A stretch of DNA of 64,000 bases from Falsihalocynthiibacter halioticoli (lineage in GTDB: Bacteria; Pseudomonadota; Alphaproteobacteria; Rhodobacterales; Rhodobacteraceae). Both the position numbers and the translations under genes were made by a program. Location: assembly GCF_025802015.1 (NCBI RefSeq), contig NZ_JAOYFC010000002.1, forward strand, positions 682,001-746,000, in the 5' to 3' direction. Numbering within the stretch: the first letter of the stretch is position 1; each line of letters begins with the position of its first letter. This document shows, one piece after another, positions 43,978 to 52,632 of the stretch. The notes beneath the pieces were generated by a model. The model did not search any database. It saw nothing but the letters and a program-made list of their open reading frames with translations, and was not told where the DNA came from.

Positions 43978-46209
43978 TTAATCGCGAACAGTCAGTGCAA
44001 CCTTAACCGTTCCAAAACGTGGGCTTTTCACTGTGACGTTCACTTCGCCAACTTCCCCGGTTGGACGCACCCAAAATGCGCTCGTCCCGCCACGTAATGT
44101 GGTAACTTCCGGCCCGACACGCGTGGCCGCACCCTCAACCGAAATCGTTACTGGCTCGCTTATGAACTTCAGCAGGTTGCCGACCTGATCTAAGGCACGA
44201 ATTGCCACTCGAACTTCTCCATGCGATGCGACCAGTTCGCTCTGATCCGGCGCAACTTCGAGCGTTGTTGCGACTGGAGCCGCAAGCATTGTTTTTCGCT
44301 CAACCGGTTTGCCATCTAAGTACCCGACAATCTCTACATCAAGCCACGCGCTCCCCCATCTTCCAAGCTCCGGGTTCGGCAGATCACCGGGTTCAAGCTT
44401 CATAGGAGGATGAGGCAAATGCGCATATCTCTCCCGATACGGGATCATCGGCACTTCAATTCCGCTTGGGAACTTCACGCGCACTTCATCACAGTTTGTG
44501 AGAACCATCAGAGGGAAAACACCACCAATGTTTCGCTCTCCGCGCGCCCAAATCGTAACAGGCTGCATTACAACGCGCTCTTGCGGTGACACTTGGCTTG
44601 CATAGGCATATGCCGCAAATTTCGGCTCGCGGAACATCGACATTACGCCGTGGTGACATACCCGATCGCCAGATCCGAAATCTGAATGCGTGTTGTAATC
44701 AAACATGCACCACCCGATGCAGCCTGCGATACTGTCATCCGCAAATGCCGCATCAAGCACATCAAGGTGCCGCGTGACATGCTCAATCTGGCGCTGCTCC
44801 TGATCGTATACTTTGGTCGGATACATATGGCCGTTGTATTCCGTGACCAAGTAAGGAACGTCCTTGCCTAGGCCAGTAACTTCCTGCTGACTTCGCAACG
44901 ACGTCCGTTCACGGTTCGCACCGGGAAGTTCAAACTCACCGAGGATGAAGTCATTAAACGTGTACACGTCCTCTAGAAACTCACTCTCGAGATCCTTGCG
45001 AATACCCCCAGTTGGGCGCGTTGGGTCCAACTCGCGGGTAAGTGCATTGGTGCGTTGATAAAAATCGCTGTCGTCCGGGGACTCGTTGATCCGCACGCCC
45101 CACATGATAATCGACGGATGGTTCCAATCACGTTCGATCATCGCACGAACATTCTCAACCGACCGATTTTTCCATTCTTCACCGCCGATATGCTGCCAAC
45201 CGGGGATTTCTTCCAGAACCATGAGCCCAATGCGATCGCAGTGGTCAAGGAACCAAGGCGATTGAGGATAATGCGAGGTTCGAACGATGTTACAACCAAG
45301 CTCATTCTTTAGAATTTCAGCATCGCGCTCCTGCGAGGCCCGCCCCTGCGCATAGCCGGTGTAAGGGAACGATTGATGTCGGTTCAGACCGATAAGCTTC
45401 ACGCGCTCGCCGTTCAGGAAAAATCCCTTTGGCGTAAACTTGGCATCTCTAAACCCGAAGGTGGTCTCGCGCGTGTCGGAACCCGCCTCCGTCTCAAACG
45501 ACAACTGAAGCGTATAAAGCGCTGGGTTCTGAGGGCTCCAAAGAGAAATATTCGATAGGCCGCTAAACTCGACGCTCTGAACACCTTCAGTTAGAGCCAA
45601 TTCGGTTCGCGCAACGCTGTTGCCATCGAAATCTAACACCTCAGCAGAGACTGCGGCTCCCTCGGGAATCCCAACAGAGGCCAACACTTCAAACTCTGCC
45701 CGAACCTTGCTCTGCTCGGACAAAACATCAAACGTTTCAACACGCACTTTGCCAAATGCTATTGGATCAGAAACCTTGATCCAAACATCACGATAGATAC
45801 CTGCGTAGGTCAGGTAGTCTATCTGCCCGCCAAAAGGAGGAATTTCCGGATTTTCGGCGCCGCTCAATTGAACCTCGACCTCTACGCCTTCGGAGCCAAG
45901 CGCCTCAGTAAGATCAACTTCGAATGGTGTGTAGCCGTCAGTATAAGCCACGGAAGCCTGCCCATTCACAAACACTTTTGCATCGGCCATCACACCGTCA
46001 AAAACGAGGCTAACCTGCTTGCCAGCGAATGCTTCGGACCAATCAATTCTCTTACGATAGGAAAAGGCCTTCTGATACGATTTCTCGTCAAAATAATCGT
46101 ACGGAAGCTCAACCGACGAATGCGGAAGCGAAACTTCGGTTGCGTTCGACCCCTCACCTTCCAGAGGCGCAAACAGCCAACCTTCGTTACAAAATTCCGT
46201 GTACGACAT
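43978..46209 (-). CDS. Glycoside hydrolase family 2 enzyme (beta-galactosidase/beta-glucuronidase type)
   Basis: A 743-residue cytoplasmic-looking GH2 enzyme (no signal peptide). It has a sugar-binding jelly-roll domain (about 1-150), an immunoglobulin-like domain (about 150-255), the catalytic barrel (about 260-560) and an additional C-terminal beta domain. The acid/base is probably E376 in 'WGVRINESPDD' and the nucleophile E457 in 'LVTEYNGH'. Substrate specificity is not readable. An upstream TTTAGTAAA box is shared with the LacI promoter region. Confidence 0.9.
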   Translation of the reverse strand: MSYTEFCNEGWLFAPLEGEGSNATEVSLPHSSVELPYDYFDEKSYQKAFSYRKRIDWSEAFAGKQVSLVFDGVMADAKVFVNGQASVAYTDGYTPFEVDLTEALGSEGVEVEVQLSGAENPEIPPFGGQIDYLTYAGIYRDVWIKVSDPIAFGKVRVETFDVLSEQSKVRAEFEVLASVGIPEGAAVSAEVLDFDGNSVARTELALTEGVQSVEFSGLSNISLWSPQNPALYTLQLSFETEAGSDTRETTFGFRDAKFTPKGFFLNGERVKLIGLNRHQSFPYTGYAQGRASQERDAEILKNELGCNIVRTSHYPQSPWFLDHCDRIGLMVLEEIPGWQHIGGEEWKNRSVENVRAMIERDWNHPSIIMWGVRINESPDDSDFYQRTNALTRELDPTRPTGGIRKDLESEFLEDVYTFNDFILGEFELPGANRERTSLRSQQEVTGLGKDVPYLVTEYNGHMYPTKVYDQEQRQIEHVTRHLDVLDAAFADDSIAGCIGWCMFDYNTHSDFGSGDRVCHHGVMSMFREPKFAAYAYASQVSPQERVVMQPVTIWARGERNIGGVFPLMVLTNCDEVRVKFPSGIEVPMIPYRERYAHLPHPPMKLEPGDLPNPELGRWGSAWLDVEIVGYLDGKPVERKTMLAAPVATTLEVAPDQSELVASHGEVRVAIRALDQVGNLLKFISEPVTISVEGAATRVGPEVTTLRGGTSAFWVRPTGEVGEVNVTVKSPRFGTVKVALTVRD

Positions 46210-46270
46210 AATGCCCTCCTCCCGACAGATTCTAAGTCTTTTCCTTTAGGTCGAATCTGTTGGTAAATTT

Positions 46271-46279
46271 TTTAGTAAA
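46271..46279. promoter_or_regulatory. TTTAGTAAA box upstream of the GH2 gene
   Basis: An odd-length palindrome (TTTA-G-TAAA) inside a TGGTAAA...TTTAGTAAA context, about 60 bp before the GH2 start. The same box (TTTACTAAA) occurs upstream of the adjacent lacI-type gene, so it is a candidate operator for that regulator. Confidence 0.4.
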
Positions 46280-46292
46280 TTCAGTCAAGAAA

Positions 46293-47279
46293 TTACCTAG
46301 TACTCGCTCGCCAAACGATCTTCGGCTGCAGTACCACACTTTTGCAAACGTCACGTCCGCCCAACTGTTCGACCAACATTTCCACTGCTGAGGTTCCCGC
46401 AACTTCGGGAGCCAAGCGAATGCTTGAGAGCGGCGGATTAAGGAACTCAGACGCCGGATTATCATTGAACCCGACCACTGAGATGTCTTTTGGTATTTCG
46501 AGACCCTTGCTTTGCGCTGCACGATAGGCGCCTATGGCCATCGAGTCGGTACAGGCGATTATGACATCCGGCGGCATCGCGGATTCCAAGAGCTTCATTG
46601 CACTCTCAAAGCCCAGATCAATGGTGGAGCCTTTGACACAAACCAACGCCGGATCAAAAATACCTTTACGTTCCATCCATTCAGAATAAGCCACATGTCG
46701 GGTCTCGTTGGGTAGGCTCGCCTTGTACTTGCTTTCGCCGCCGATAAAGCCTGGTCTGCGGTATCCCTTCTCCCACAGATCATCAAGAAGCCTTGCCGTA
46801 GCACCATATAAATCATGGAAAACATTATCTAAAGTATGCGAATTTCTCGGTGCATCAATCATGACAGCCCGCCCCTTAGCAGTTTCAATCTTGCGTTGGA
46901 ACTCACCCTGAACTGGGCCAATCACGATGGCACCGGAGGCCTTCTTTTTCAGAAAATCAAGGATCGCCGATTCATCGGACGTGATTGAAACTTGGATATT
47001 CTGGCTAAAACAGCACCGCTCAATCCCCAACCGCAGACCAGCATAATACGGGTCTTCCAGTTCACCTCCAAGCCAACGCCCGACATGGACCATAATGCTG
47101 CGATCTGCTTGCACTTCCGTCCGCGCGCGGCGCGGTGTATACTTCAGTTCGCTCGCCTTTGCGATAATCGCGCGTCGCGTATCCGCCGACACCGAGAGCG
47201 AAGGATCATTACTCATGACTCGCGAAACCGTTGCGTTGGAGACCCCAACTGCCGCTGCGATATCTTTCAATTTCACCAT
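46293..47279 (-). CDS. LacI-family transcriptional regulator
   Basis: A 328-residue regulator: N-terminal HTH 'MVKLKDIAAAVGVSNATVSRVMSNDPSLSVSADTRRAI' and a periplasmic-binding-like effector domain ('PKDISVVGFNDNPASEFLNPPLSSIRLAPEVAGTSAVEMLVEQL'). The ATG at 47279 has GGGGGAG upstream and is preferred over one at 47294. It probably represses the downstream GH2 gene and perhaps itself. Confidence 0.92.
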   Translation of the reverse strand: MVKLKDIAAAVGVSNATVSRVMSNDPSLSVSADTRRAIIAKASELKYTPRRARTEVQADRSIMVHVGRWLGGELEDPYYAGLRLGIERCCFSQNIQVSITSDESAILDFLKKKASGAIVIGPVQGEFQRKIETAKGRAVMIDAPRNSHTLDNVFHDLYGATARLLDDLWEKGYRRPGFIGGESKYKASLPNETRHVAYSEWMERKGIFDPALVCVKGSTIDLGFESAMKLLESAMPPDVIIACTDSMAIGAYRAAQSKGLEIPKDISVVGFNDNPASEFLNPPLSSIRLAPEVAGTSAVEMLVEQLGGRDVCKSVVLQPKIVWRASTR

Positions 47280-47322
47280 AATGCTCCCCCTCACTCAGCT
47301 AGCAATAGATGCTTAAAGAAAA

Positions 47323-47331
47323 TTTACTAAA
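47323..47331. promoter_or_regulatory. TTTACTAAA box upstream of the LacI-type gene
   Basis: The palindromic box TTTACTAAA lies 44 bp before the lacI-type start and is the reverse complement form of the box upstream of the GH2 gene. Further AATTTACTT-like half sites follow at about 47340. Candidate autoregulatory operator. Confidence 0.4.
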
Positions 47332-48139
47332 TACGCCCCAATTTACTTAGATTCTTGCGTTCTGTCTATTCATTGGGGAGTACAATTTTGGGAGACCACA
47401 ATGACTGGAAATTTATTTAGACTGAAGACGGTAAATAACAGGTGCCGAACTTAGCAAGTCAATCTTCATAGCTCAGCAATACGGCTAAATCTCTCGAGAA
47501 ATTCAGCCACTGACACAAGCTGCAACTTGCAGTTTGCTAAACCTCTACGACTAGGAGGTAAGAGATGTCTAAACGGAAGCACGCTACTACTAAGACTAAA
47601 GTGAAAGCCTCGCAGCCAGCCACAAAGGCAAGTTAAATCGCGAATCCTCCGAAAATAAACCACTAATCGAAACACGCACCGCTACTGTATGGGACTTGTG
47701 TATGAATCTCGACGGCCTCAAGAAGGCTGAGATCAAGGAGCTTTAATATTGGCCCATACACACAATCCTGAAGCTAACGGCTACCAATTTTTTCCTTACA
47801 AATTTATGGAACAGAAAGTGTGGCGCGAATTGCTCAAGCCCAATAACACCACTTCGTCCATGAACAGACGATGGCGACCGCGATAGCTCTCTAGTTCGTT
47901 TAACTATCACTGCCGAGACAAGAAGTCGGGGTCGGACGCTATCTGTTACGGCAGATTGGCAGAGATCTTTCGAAGGGATACACTTTAGCCCAATTTCCTG
48001 TTTTCTTGGGACCACTTCACTTAATTTAAATTCAGTGCCCGTTGATAGTCTGCATATGTGCCTTTAGCCTCTCTCTTAAATTGACCTTCACGCTAGGAGT
48101 TCTCCAAATAAGGTTTTGGGTGCATTGTGAGGGCGCAAA
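47332..48139. other. Gene-poor stretch at the start of the accessory region
   Basis: About 800 bp with no full gene on either strand. Its only clear signal is a very short ORF with an excellent RBS (47565-47636, listed separately). The base composition is more AT-rich than the preceding genes, so this is probably the edge of an integrated or decayed region. Confidence 0.5.
47565..47636 (+). CDS. 23-residue very basic peptide ORF, possibly a frameshifted gene
   Basis: The ATG is preceded by GGAGGTAAGAG at perfect distance and opens a 23-codon frame rich in Lys/Thr/Ala/Ser (MSKRKHATTKTKVKASQPATKAS). One frame over (47629-47746), a further 38 codons are open and end in acidic/hydrophobic 'DLCMNLDGLKKAEIKEL'. 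Reading both together through a single-base slip gives about 60 residues. It could be a small nucleic-acid-binding protein broken by a frameshift, or chance. No family recognised. Confidence 0.35.
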   Translation: MSKRKHATTKTKVKASQPATKAS

Positions 48140-48772
48140 ATGAATTGGCAATAAGGAAACACGCTTTCAAAATTTGCGGCGGTCGCAACGTGTAGCTTGG
48201 GATTAGGCTTGCTGAGTCTCTCTGTTGACGTAGTGGCGGCTGAAAATTACTCGCCAATTTCTCATGCGATCAAGCGTTCTTATGAGAACAGCCGTTTCGA
48301 TACGGTTAATGTAAGGTTGGAAAACTGTGTCATCGAGGTTGAACTTGTTGACAGTGATGCATGTGACGGATCCACTCAAATAAAATCTATAAAAAAGAAA
48401 TTTAACTTTAGAAAAAATGAGGCGACGGCATCCCTCAATAGGGCAAAAGACTATGGCGGTGAAAAGCGTTTTAAAATAAACTTTCTTCCAACTGATGATT
48501 GGACGCATCAAGTTGCGGTTCTTAAAAAAGAAAGCCGAGCAGCTTCTTTCCGAAGCGCGCTCCGAAATTGGCTGGGGCCAAGATGCCGCAATTTTAACTT
48601 CTCAGAGATTCATCGCCAGCCATCTCACGCTAGCTTGGGCTCCTATAGAATCTCCAAGTATTGTCCTATTGGAAATAGCATCAATTTTAATTCTGACTGG
48701 CTGAGTGTTCAAACTCAAGACCCGAACAAATTGCTGCAATCCTTTGAAGCGCTTGCAGACCAGTGTAAATAG
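48140..48772 (+). pseudogene. Putative exported protein gene with a TAA at codon 5
   Basis: ATG at 48140 (GAGGG upstream) opens M-N-W-Q then TAA, but the same frame continues for 206 codons to 48772. After the stop comes a signal-peptide-like stretch ('SKFAAVATCSLGLGLLSLSVDVVAA') and a mature part with four or five Cys ('LENCVIEVELVDSDACDGS', 'YCPIGNS', 'ADQCK'). No other standard ATG exists in frame, only a TTG at 48197. Near the A-run at about 48525 a second frame (48495-48704) reads more protein-like ('KKKAEQLLSEARSEIGWGQDAA'), so there may also be an indel. Probably decayed. No family recognised. Confidence 0.45.
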
Positions 48773-48780
48773 GTTCGCCT

Positions 48781-48842
48781 TGTCTAACGTCAGCACCGAC
48801 CGGACAGATTTAGGGGGTTGCGCTACGGAGGATTTCTGGTTC
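48781..48842 (+). repeat. Left inverted repeat of the IS3-family element
   Basis: Starts TGTCTAACGTCAG and shares scattered blocks (CGG, AGG, ACGGAGG, CTGGTTC) in the same order with the reverse complement of the right end (to 50301). This defines the IS boundary 8 bp after the upstream decayed gene. Confidence 0.7.
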
Positions 48843-48865
48843 ATCGAAGCCATTAAGGAGCGAAG

Positions 48866-49255
48866 ATGAACAAGAAGTCCGGAACATCGAAGGATTCCGC
48901 TGACAAGCTGGTCAGAGGCATCAAACGCAAGACACACAAGCATTACTCAGCCGAAGAGAAGATCAGGATTGTCCTGGCTGGCCTGCGAGGTGAGGAGAGT
49001 ATCGCCGCGCTGTACCGCCGCGAGGGGATCGCCGAGAGCCTGTATTATTCCTGGTCAAAGGAATTCCTCGAGGCTGGGAAGAACCGCTTGGCGGGTGACG
49101 CGGCGCGATAGGCGACATCCCCCGAAGTCAAAGAGCTGCGGTCAGAATCGGCCGCGCTGAAAGAGGTCGTTGCCGAGCTGACGCTTGAGAACCGGCTGCT
49201 CAAAAAAGCAAGATCGGGGATGGGGAGTTCGAAGAATGAGATACCCAGCCTCTGA
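48866..49255 (+). pseudogene. IS3-family OrfA (HTH transposase subunit) with premature stop
   Basis: The first 81 codons encode a typical OrfA ('HYSAEEKIRIVLAGLRGEESIAALYRREGIAESLYYSWSKEFLEAG', the helix-turn-helix). A TAG at 49109-49111 interrupts the frame where relatives have Gln. Downstream the same frame continues with the leucine-zipper part ('EVKELRSESAALKEVVAELTLENRLLKK') to 49255. A single C-to-T change would explain the loss. Confidence 0.85.
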
Positions 49256-50227
49256 GAAGCTTGAGATCATTCGCACGGCAAACACTGAAGATGCTGGGTA
49301 TTCCTAGCAGCACTTATTATGACTGTTATGCCCGGTGGAGCGATGGTGGTATCGATGCGCTTGCCGATCGCTCTCCCCGGCCAAAGTCGGTCTGGAACCG
49401 CATTCCGGACCAGGTCCGCAAGGATGTTGTCGACTTTGCGTTGGAGCACGAGGATCTGACGCCCCGGGAACTGGCGATCAAATACACCGATGAGAAGCGC
49501 TACTTCGTCTCGGATTCCTCAGTTTATCGCATTCTCAGCGCCGAGGATCTGATCACGGCCCCAGCCCATGTGGTGATCTGTGCGGCTGACGAGTTCAGGG
49601 ACAAGACAACCAGACCGAACGAGCTGCTCCTCTCGGGCATGTAAACATGCCCTGCCGGGCAAGGGGCAGACCGACTTCACTTATCTCAAGTTCATCGGTT
49701 GGGGCTGGTTCTATCTGTCCACGATCCTCGACGATTACAGCCGTTACATTATCGCTAGGAAGCTTTGCACCACGATGAAGGCCAAGGATGTCACCGACAC
49801 GCTGGACCTGGCATTGGACGCCTCAAGTTGCAATCAGGCCATGGTCGTGCACAAGTCAAGGCTGCTCAGTGATAATGGCGCATCTTATGTTGCCGCCGAC
49901 TTGGCCGACTATCTTGAGAGCAAAGGCATGGATCACGTTCGTGGTGCGCCACATCATCCCCAAACCCAGAGGAAGATCGAAAGGTGGCATCAGACCATGA
50001 AGAACCGGGTTCTCCTAGAAAACTACTTCCTGCCCGGCGAACTGGAACGCCAGATCGGCGCATTTGTCGATCACTATAACAACCGTCGTTATCACGAGGG
50101 CTTGAATAACCTAACACCCGCCGACGTCTATAACGGTCGAGGCGCAAAGATCTTGAAGATGAGAGAGGAGATCAAGAACCAGACAATCCGAAAACGCCGG
50201 TTGCAGCACCAAGCCGCGGTCGCCTAA
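49236..50227 (+). pseudogene. IS3-family OrfB (DDE integrase), multiply frameshifted
   Basis: Pieces of one OrfB occur in three successive frames: start at 49236 ('MRYPASEKLEIIRT'), the region 49270-49626 ('KMLGIPSSTYYDCYARWSDGG...', 'TPRELAIKYTDEKRYFVS') and 49660-50227. The last carries the DDE residues: D in 'QTDFTYLK', D in 'LSDNGASYVA' and E in 'RKIERWHQ'. A deletion lies near 49275 and an insertion of about 36 bp at 49627-49662. It cannot make a functional transposase. Confidence 0.85.
49635..49652. repeat. Perfect palindrome inserted inside transposase orfB
   Basis: GGGCATGTAAACATGCCC is an 18-bp perfect inverted repeat (8-bp arms, AA centre), followed at once by the smaller palindrome TGCCGGGCA. 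Together with flanking bases it interrupts the conserved 'RPNxLWQTDF' region of the integrase, whose reading frame continues on both sides. Confidence 0.8.
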
Positions 50228-50301
50228 ACTCAAGCAGAAACCGAACCAGAGCCTCCGTTATGATACAGCCTTAGCTCTCCGAAAAACTCTGACGACGGAC
50301 A

Positions 50302-50444
50302 TGTTCGTTTACATGTAGGTGTTTTGTAACCCAGAACGCAAGTACCCGAGGAACGGAACGCGGGGCACGTCGAGTTCGACTACCGCTATCAATGAGACAC
50401 ATTGATGCCTAGGAAGACGTGGCTACTCAGTTAGGTATCTTTTT
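50302..50444. other. Short intergenic stretch after the IS
   Basis: About 140 bp between the IS end and the membrane-protein gene on the minus strand. I see no gene, terminator or repeat. Confidence 0.4.
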
Positions 50445-51164
50445 TCACCTCTTTTCTGCTGAAATTGACCCGCCAAAATGATTTGTAAGCTGGGGCCGAC
50501 GTTGGCGCAGAGTTCTCCAGAGCCAAAACAGCATGACAAGCACGATTGTCAATTCAGGCAGAGACAGAATTCCAGATTTTTGCACTGCGTTTGGAAAGAC
50601 GGAAGCTCCTGGACCGGTAAATGCTGATCCAGCAGCGATGAAAAAGCCGATACACATCCGTACAAGATGCTGGGCAATTCGATGGCTGTTTGAGATCCGA
50701 TTTCCAAAAATCATCCGTACATCGCCAGCGCAGCCGATTGCGGCCATTCCAAACAGGAAAAAGTAATCCGCAGCTGCGAAGTCAAACAAGCGAGCGTTTG
50801 GCAATGTCGTCGCATGCCAGCCAGCCAGGAAAAGAGCCGCCGCATTAAGGGCATTCACCGCAGCGACCGCGATAAACAGTCTTGTTGCGCTTCGACTACG
50901 AATGCGCACGGCCAAGACACCGCTTGCGACCAAGGTTGCTCCGAGGATTCCCGCATGAAAGGTGATCCAATACGTCTCGAATTTCAGTGCGCCGAGCAAC
51001 GCGCCAAGCACGGACGTCCCTCCCATGCTCACGACAAACATGCGGCCTGCGCTTACATGAACTTTGCGCCCTTTACGCGATCCAAGCGCGATGGCGCCCA
51101 CAACGACGGCCAATGCGCCGAGCGATATATGTGCAATTAGTGCGATTACATCTGGATTGGTCAT
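50445..51164 (-). CDS. DUF2306-like integral membrane protein
   Basis: A 239-residue protein with about six to seven hydrophobic helices. 'LIAHISLGALAVVVGAIALGSRKGRKVHVSAGRMFVVSM' at the N terminus resembles the DUF2306 heading (H..lG..A...G...L..rkG...H...G..f). The frame is open further (to 51356), but the ATG at 51164 with AGGGTGG upstream gives a natural start. Divergent from a membrane-anchored regulator-like gene that is truncated. Function unknown. Confidence 0.75.
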   Translation of the reverse strand: MTNPDVIALIAHISLGALAVVVGAIALGSRKGRKVHVSAGRMFVVSMGGTSVLGALLGALKFETYWITFHAGILGATLVASGVLAVRIRSRSATRLFIAVAAVNALNAAALFLAGWHATTLPNARLFDFAAADYFFLFGMAAIGCAGDVRMIFGNRISNSHRIAQHLVRMCIGFFIAAGSAFTGPGASVFPNAVQKSGILSLPELTIVLVMLFWLWRTLRQRRPQLTNHFGGSISAEKR

Positions 51165-51303
51165 TTGCCACCCTATCTGTTGCTTTGGTTTCGCCCTGCT
51201 ATGCGCACTCCTCTGATACCCTGTCGTCCGTTCGTGACGGCGAGGACATTTTTTCTTTCTAACCATCGGTTGTGTTGAAGAACTCGCTAAAGCCAGCGTA
51301 TCA

Positions 51304-52215
51304 ATGCTTATGGAAAACGCAGCTGTTCTAACCCTCGCTGGGCTCTGTCTTGGCATTGCCGTGAATGGGCTGCTTGCCGTTGCGTTGCGGCGCGGGCACT
51401 TGCGAGAACGGTTCAGCCTCGGGATGGTCTACGTTGCATTCATTGGAATGATCGCGCTTCCACTCCTCAAAACCTTCGCCGAAGGTGCGTTAATTTATTA
51501 CATGCCGCTGTTGCTTGTTATGTTGTTGGTGCTGCCGCCGGCATTCTATCACTACGTCGCAGCCAAAACGGCTAAGGAAACACCTTCAGACATCCCGCGG
51601 CGTGATCTGGCGTTGCCTTTGTTGGGCGGGGTCGTGTGCGTGGGGTACTGGAGCCTATCGTCCTCTGCCAAGGAAATAATGTTCAAATCTGGCGAATTGC
51701 CTCCGGGAGCTTGGCCAGCCGCGCTCGCTCTATCGACATTTATTCTGATATTGATCTGGTTGATCGCATCCTTCGCTTACCTTGTTGCGATTTTGCGCCG
51801 CCTTACGAGTTATCGCGCCCATATCCGGCAACTGTATTCCGATGCCGAAGATCGGGATTTACGCTGGATTGATGTGACGATGGTCCTGCTTGTATTGATT
51901 TGGGCCGCGGGGGCGTTTTTCTTGGCGGAGGATAATTTGGCGAGCGGCACCTTGTTCGTCGAAGAGCTTTTTCTCGTGTTGATCGCCAGCGGTTTGTTGG
52001 TCCTGAACTTTTTTGCCCCCATCATGCCACCGGCCACAAACGTAGACGAGGGAGAGGGCGAACCAAGTCTCAAATATGCGCGTAGACTAGATTATGTCAC
52101 TAGCTTATTCCACTTGACAGTATCACAATTACTAGCCCTATATCATAGCCTTAATAGGCCCCAAGATTTGCAACACATCTTGCAACATATTCTGCACCAC
52201 ACACAACGGACGTAG
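51304..52215 (+). pseudogene. Membrane N-terminal domain of an AraC-type regulator, C-terminal HTH missing
   Basis: The first ~255 residues form about seven helices plus a cytoplasmic segment ('LRRLTSYRAHIRQLYSDAEDRDLRWIDVTMVLLVLIWAAGAFF'), as in membrane-bound AraC-family regulators usually found divergent to DUF2306-type genes. After 'GEGEPSLKYAR' those proteins continue into an AraC HTH, but here the frame runs into unrelated, His/Leu/Gln-rich text ('LQHILQHILHH') and stops. The DNA-binding domain is therefore lost. The break point is near 52080. Confidence 0.65.
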
Positions 52216-52632
52216 ATAATTTATTTGTTTTTTATAAACGGTTTAAAAGAAACTTCAAAATTCAGTGTCTGACTATCTCTCCGCCATAATTCTGATAAGA
52301 TAGTGTATTCAAACTTAAATGCAACTTCACCATCAATCGCCCCCCCCAAGTTTACACCTCTTTCAATATTGGCTTTCGATTGATTAAGCGGAAACGATAC
52401 TTGAATCACAAACGGCACCAACTTGTCAGTTGCGAGTTAGATTTCTGATTGAACATAAATCATCGTTTTCAGGCCTACCTGCCGTTTATTCAGCGTTGGT
52501 ATACAATAACGCCTCTCAAATCGGATATTCGCCGCGTCTGTAAAAGCAGCCGGTTTTGAGAAACATTTAACAACCGTCATTTTGCACGAAAGTTAATGGC
52601 GGGTACGAAGCAAGAAGCATTAATCGCGTCAA
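52216..52632. other. Low-density region with an orphan reading-frame fragment
   Basis: On the minus strand an open stretch (52221-52436, no ATG; TTG at 52421) encodes about 70 residues with alternating hydrophobic pattern ('VNLGGAIDGEVAFKFEYTILSELWRRDSQTLNFEVSFKPF'), like the last beta strands of an outer-membrane or autotransporter-type barrel. No start, signal or upstream part is present, so it is probably a gene fragment. Nothing else seen in this stretch. Confidence 0.3.

Larger units (their letters stand above)
48781..50301 (+). mobile_element. IS3-family insertion sequence, inactivated
   Basis: An element of about 1.52 kb bounded by imperfect inverted repeats: left TGTCTAACGTCAG and right (complement) TGTCCGTCGTCAG. 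The similarity of the two ends continues inwards for about 60 bp through CGG, AGG and ACGGAGG..CTGGTTC blocks. Inside are orfA and orfB of an IS3-type transposase, both broken (nonsense codon in orfA, at least two frameshifts in orfB, an inserted palindrome). No clear target-site duplication is seen at the two ends. Confidence 0.88.

Noticed and set aside
47743..48015. Minus-strand 90-codon frame
   Set aside because: No RBS or family signal and no neighbouring operon; treated as chance.
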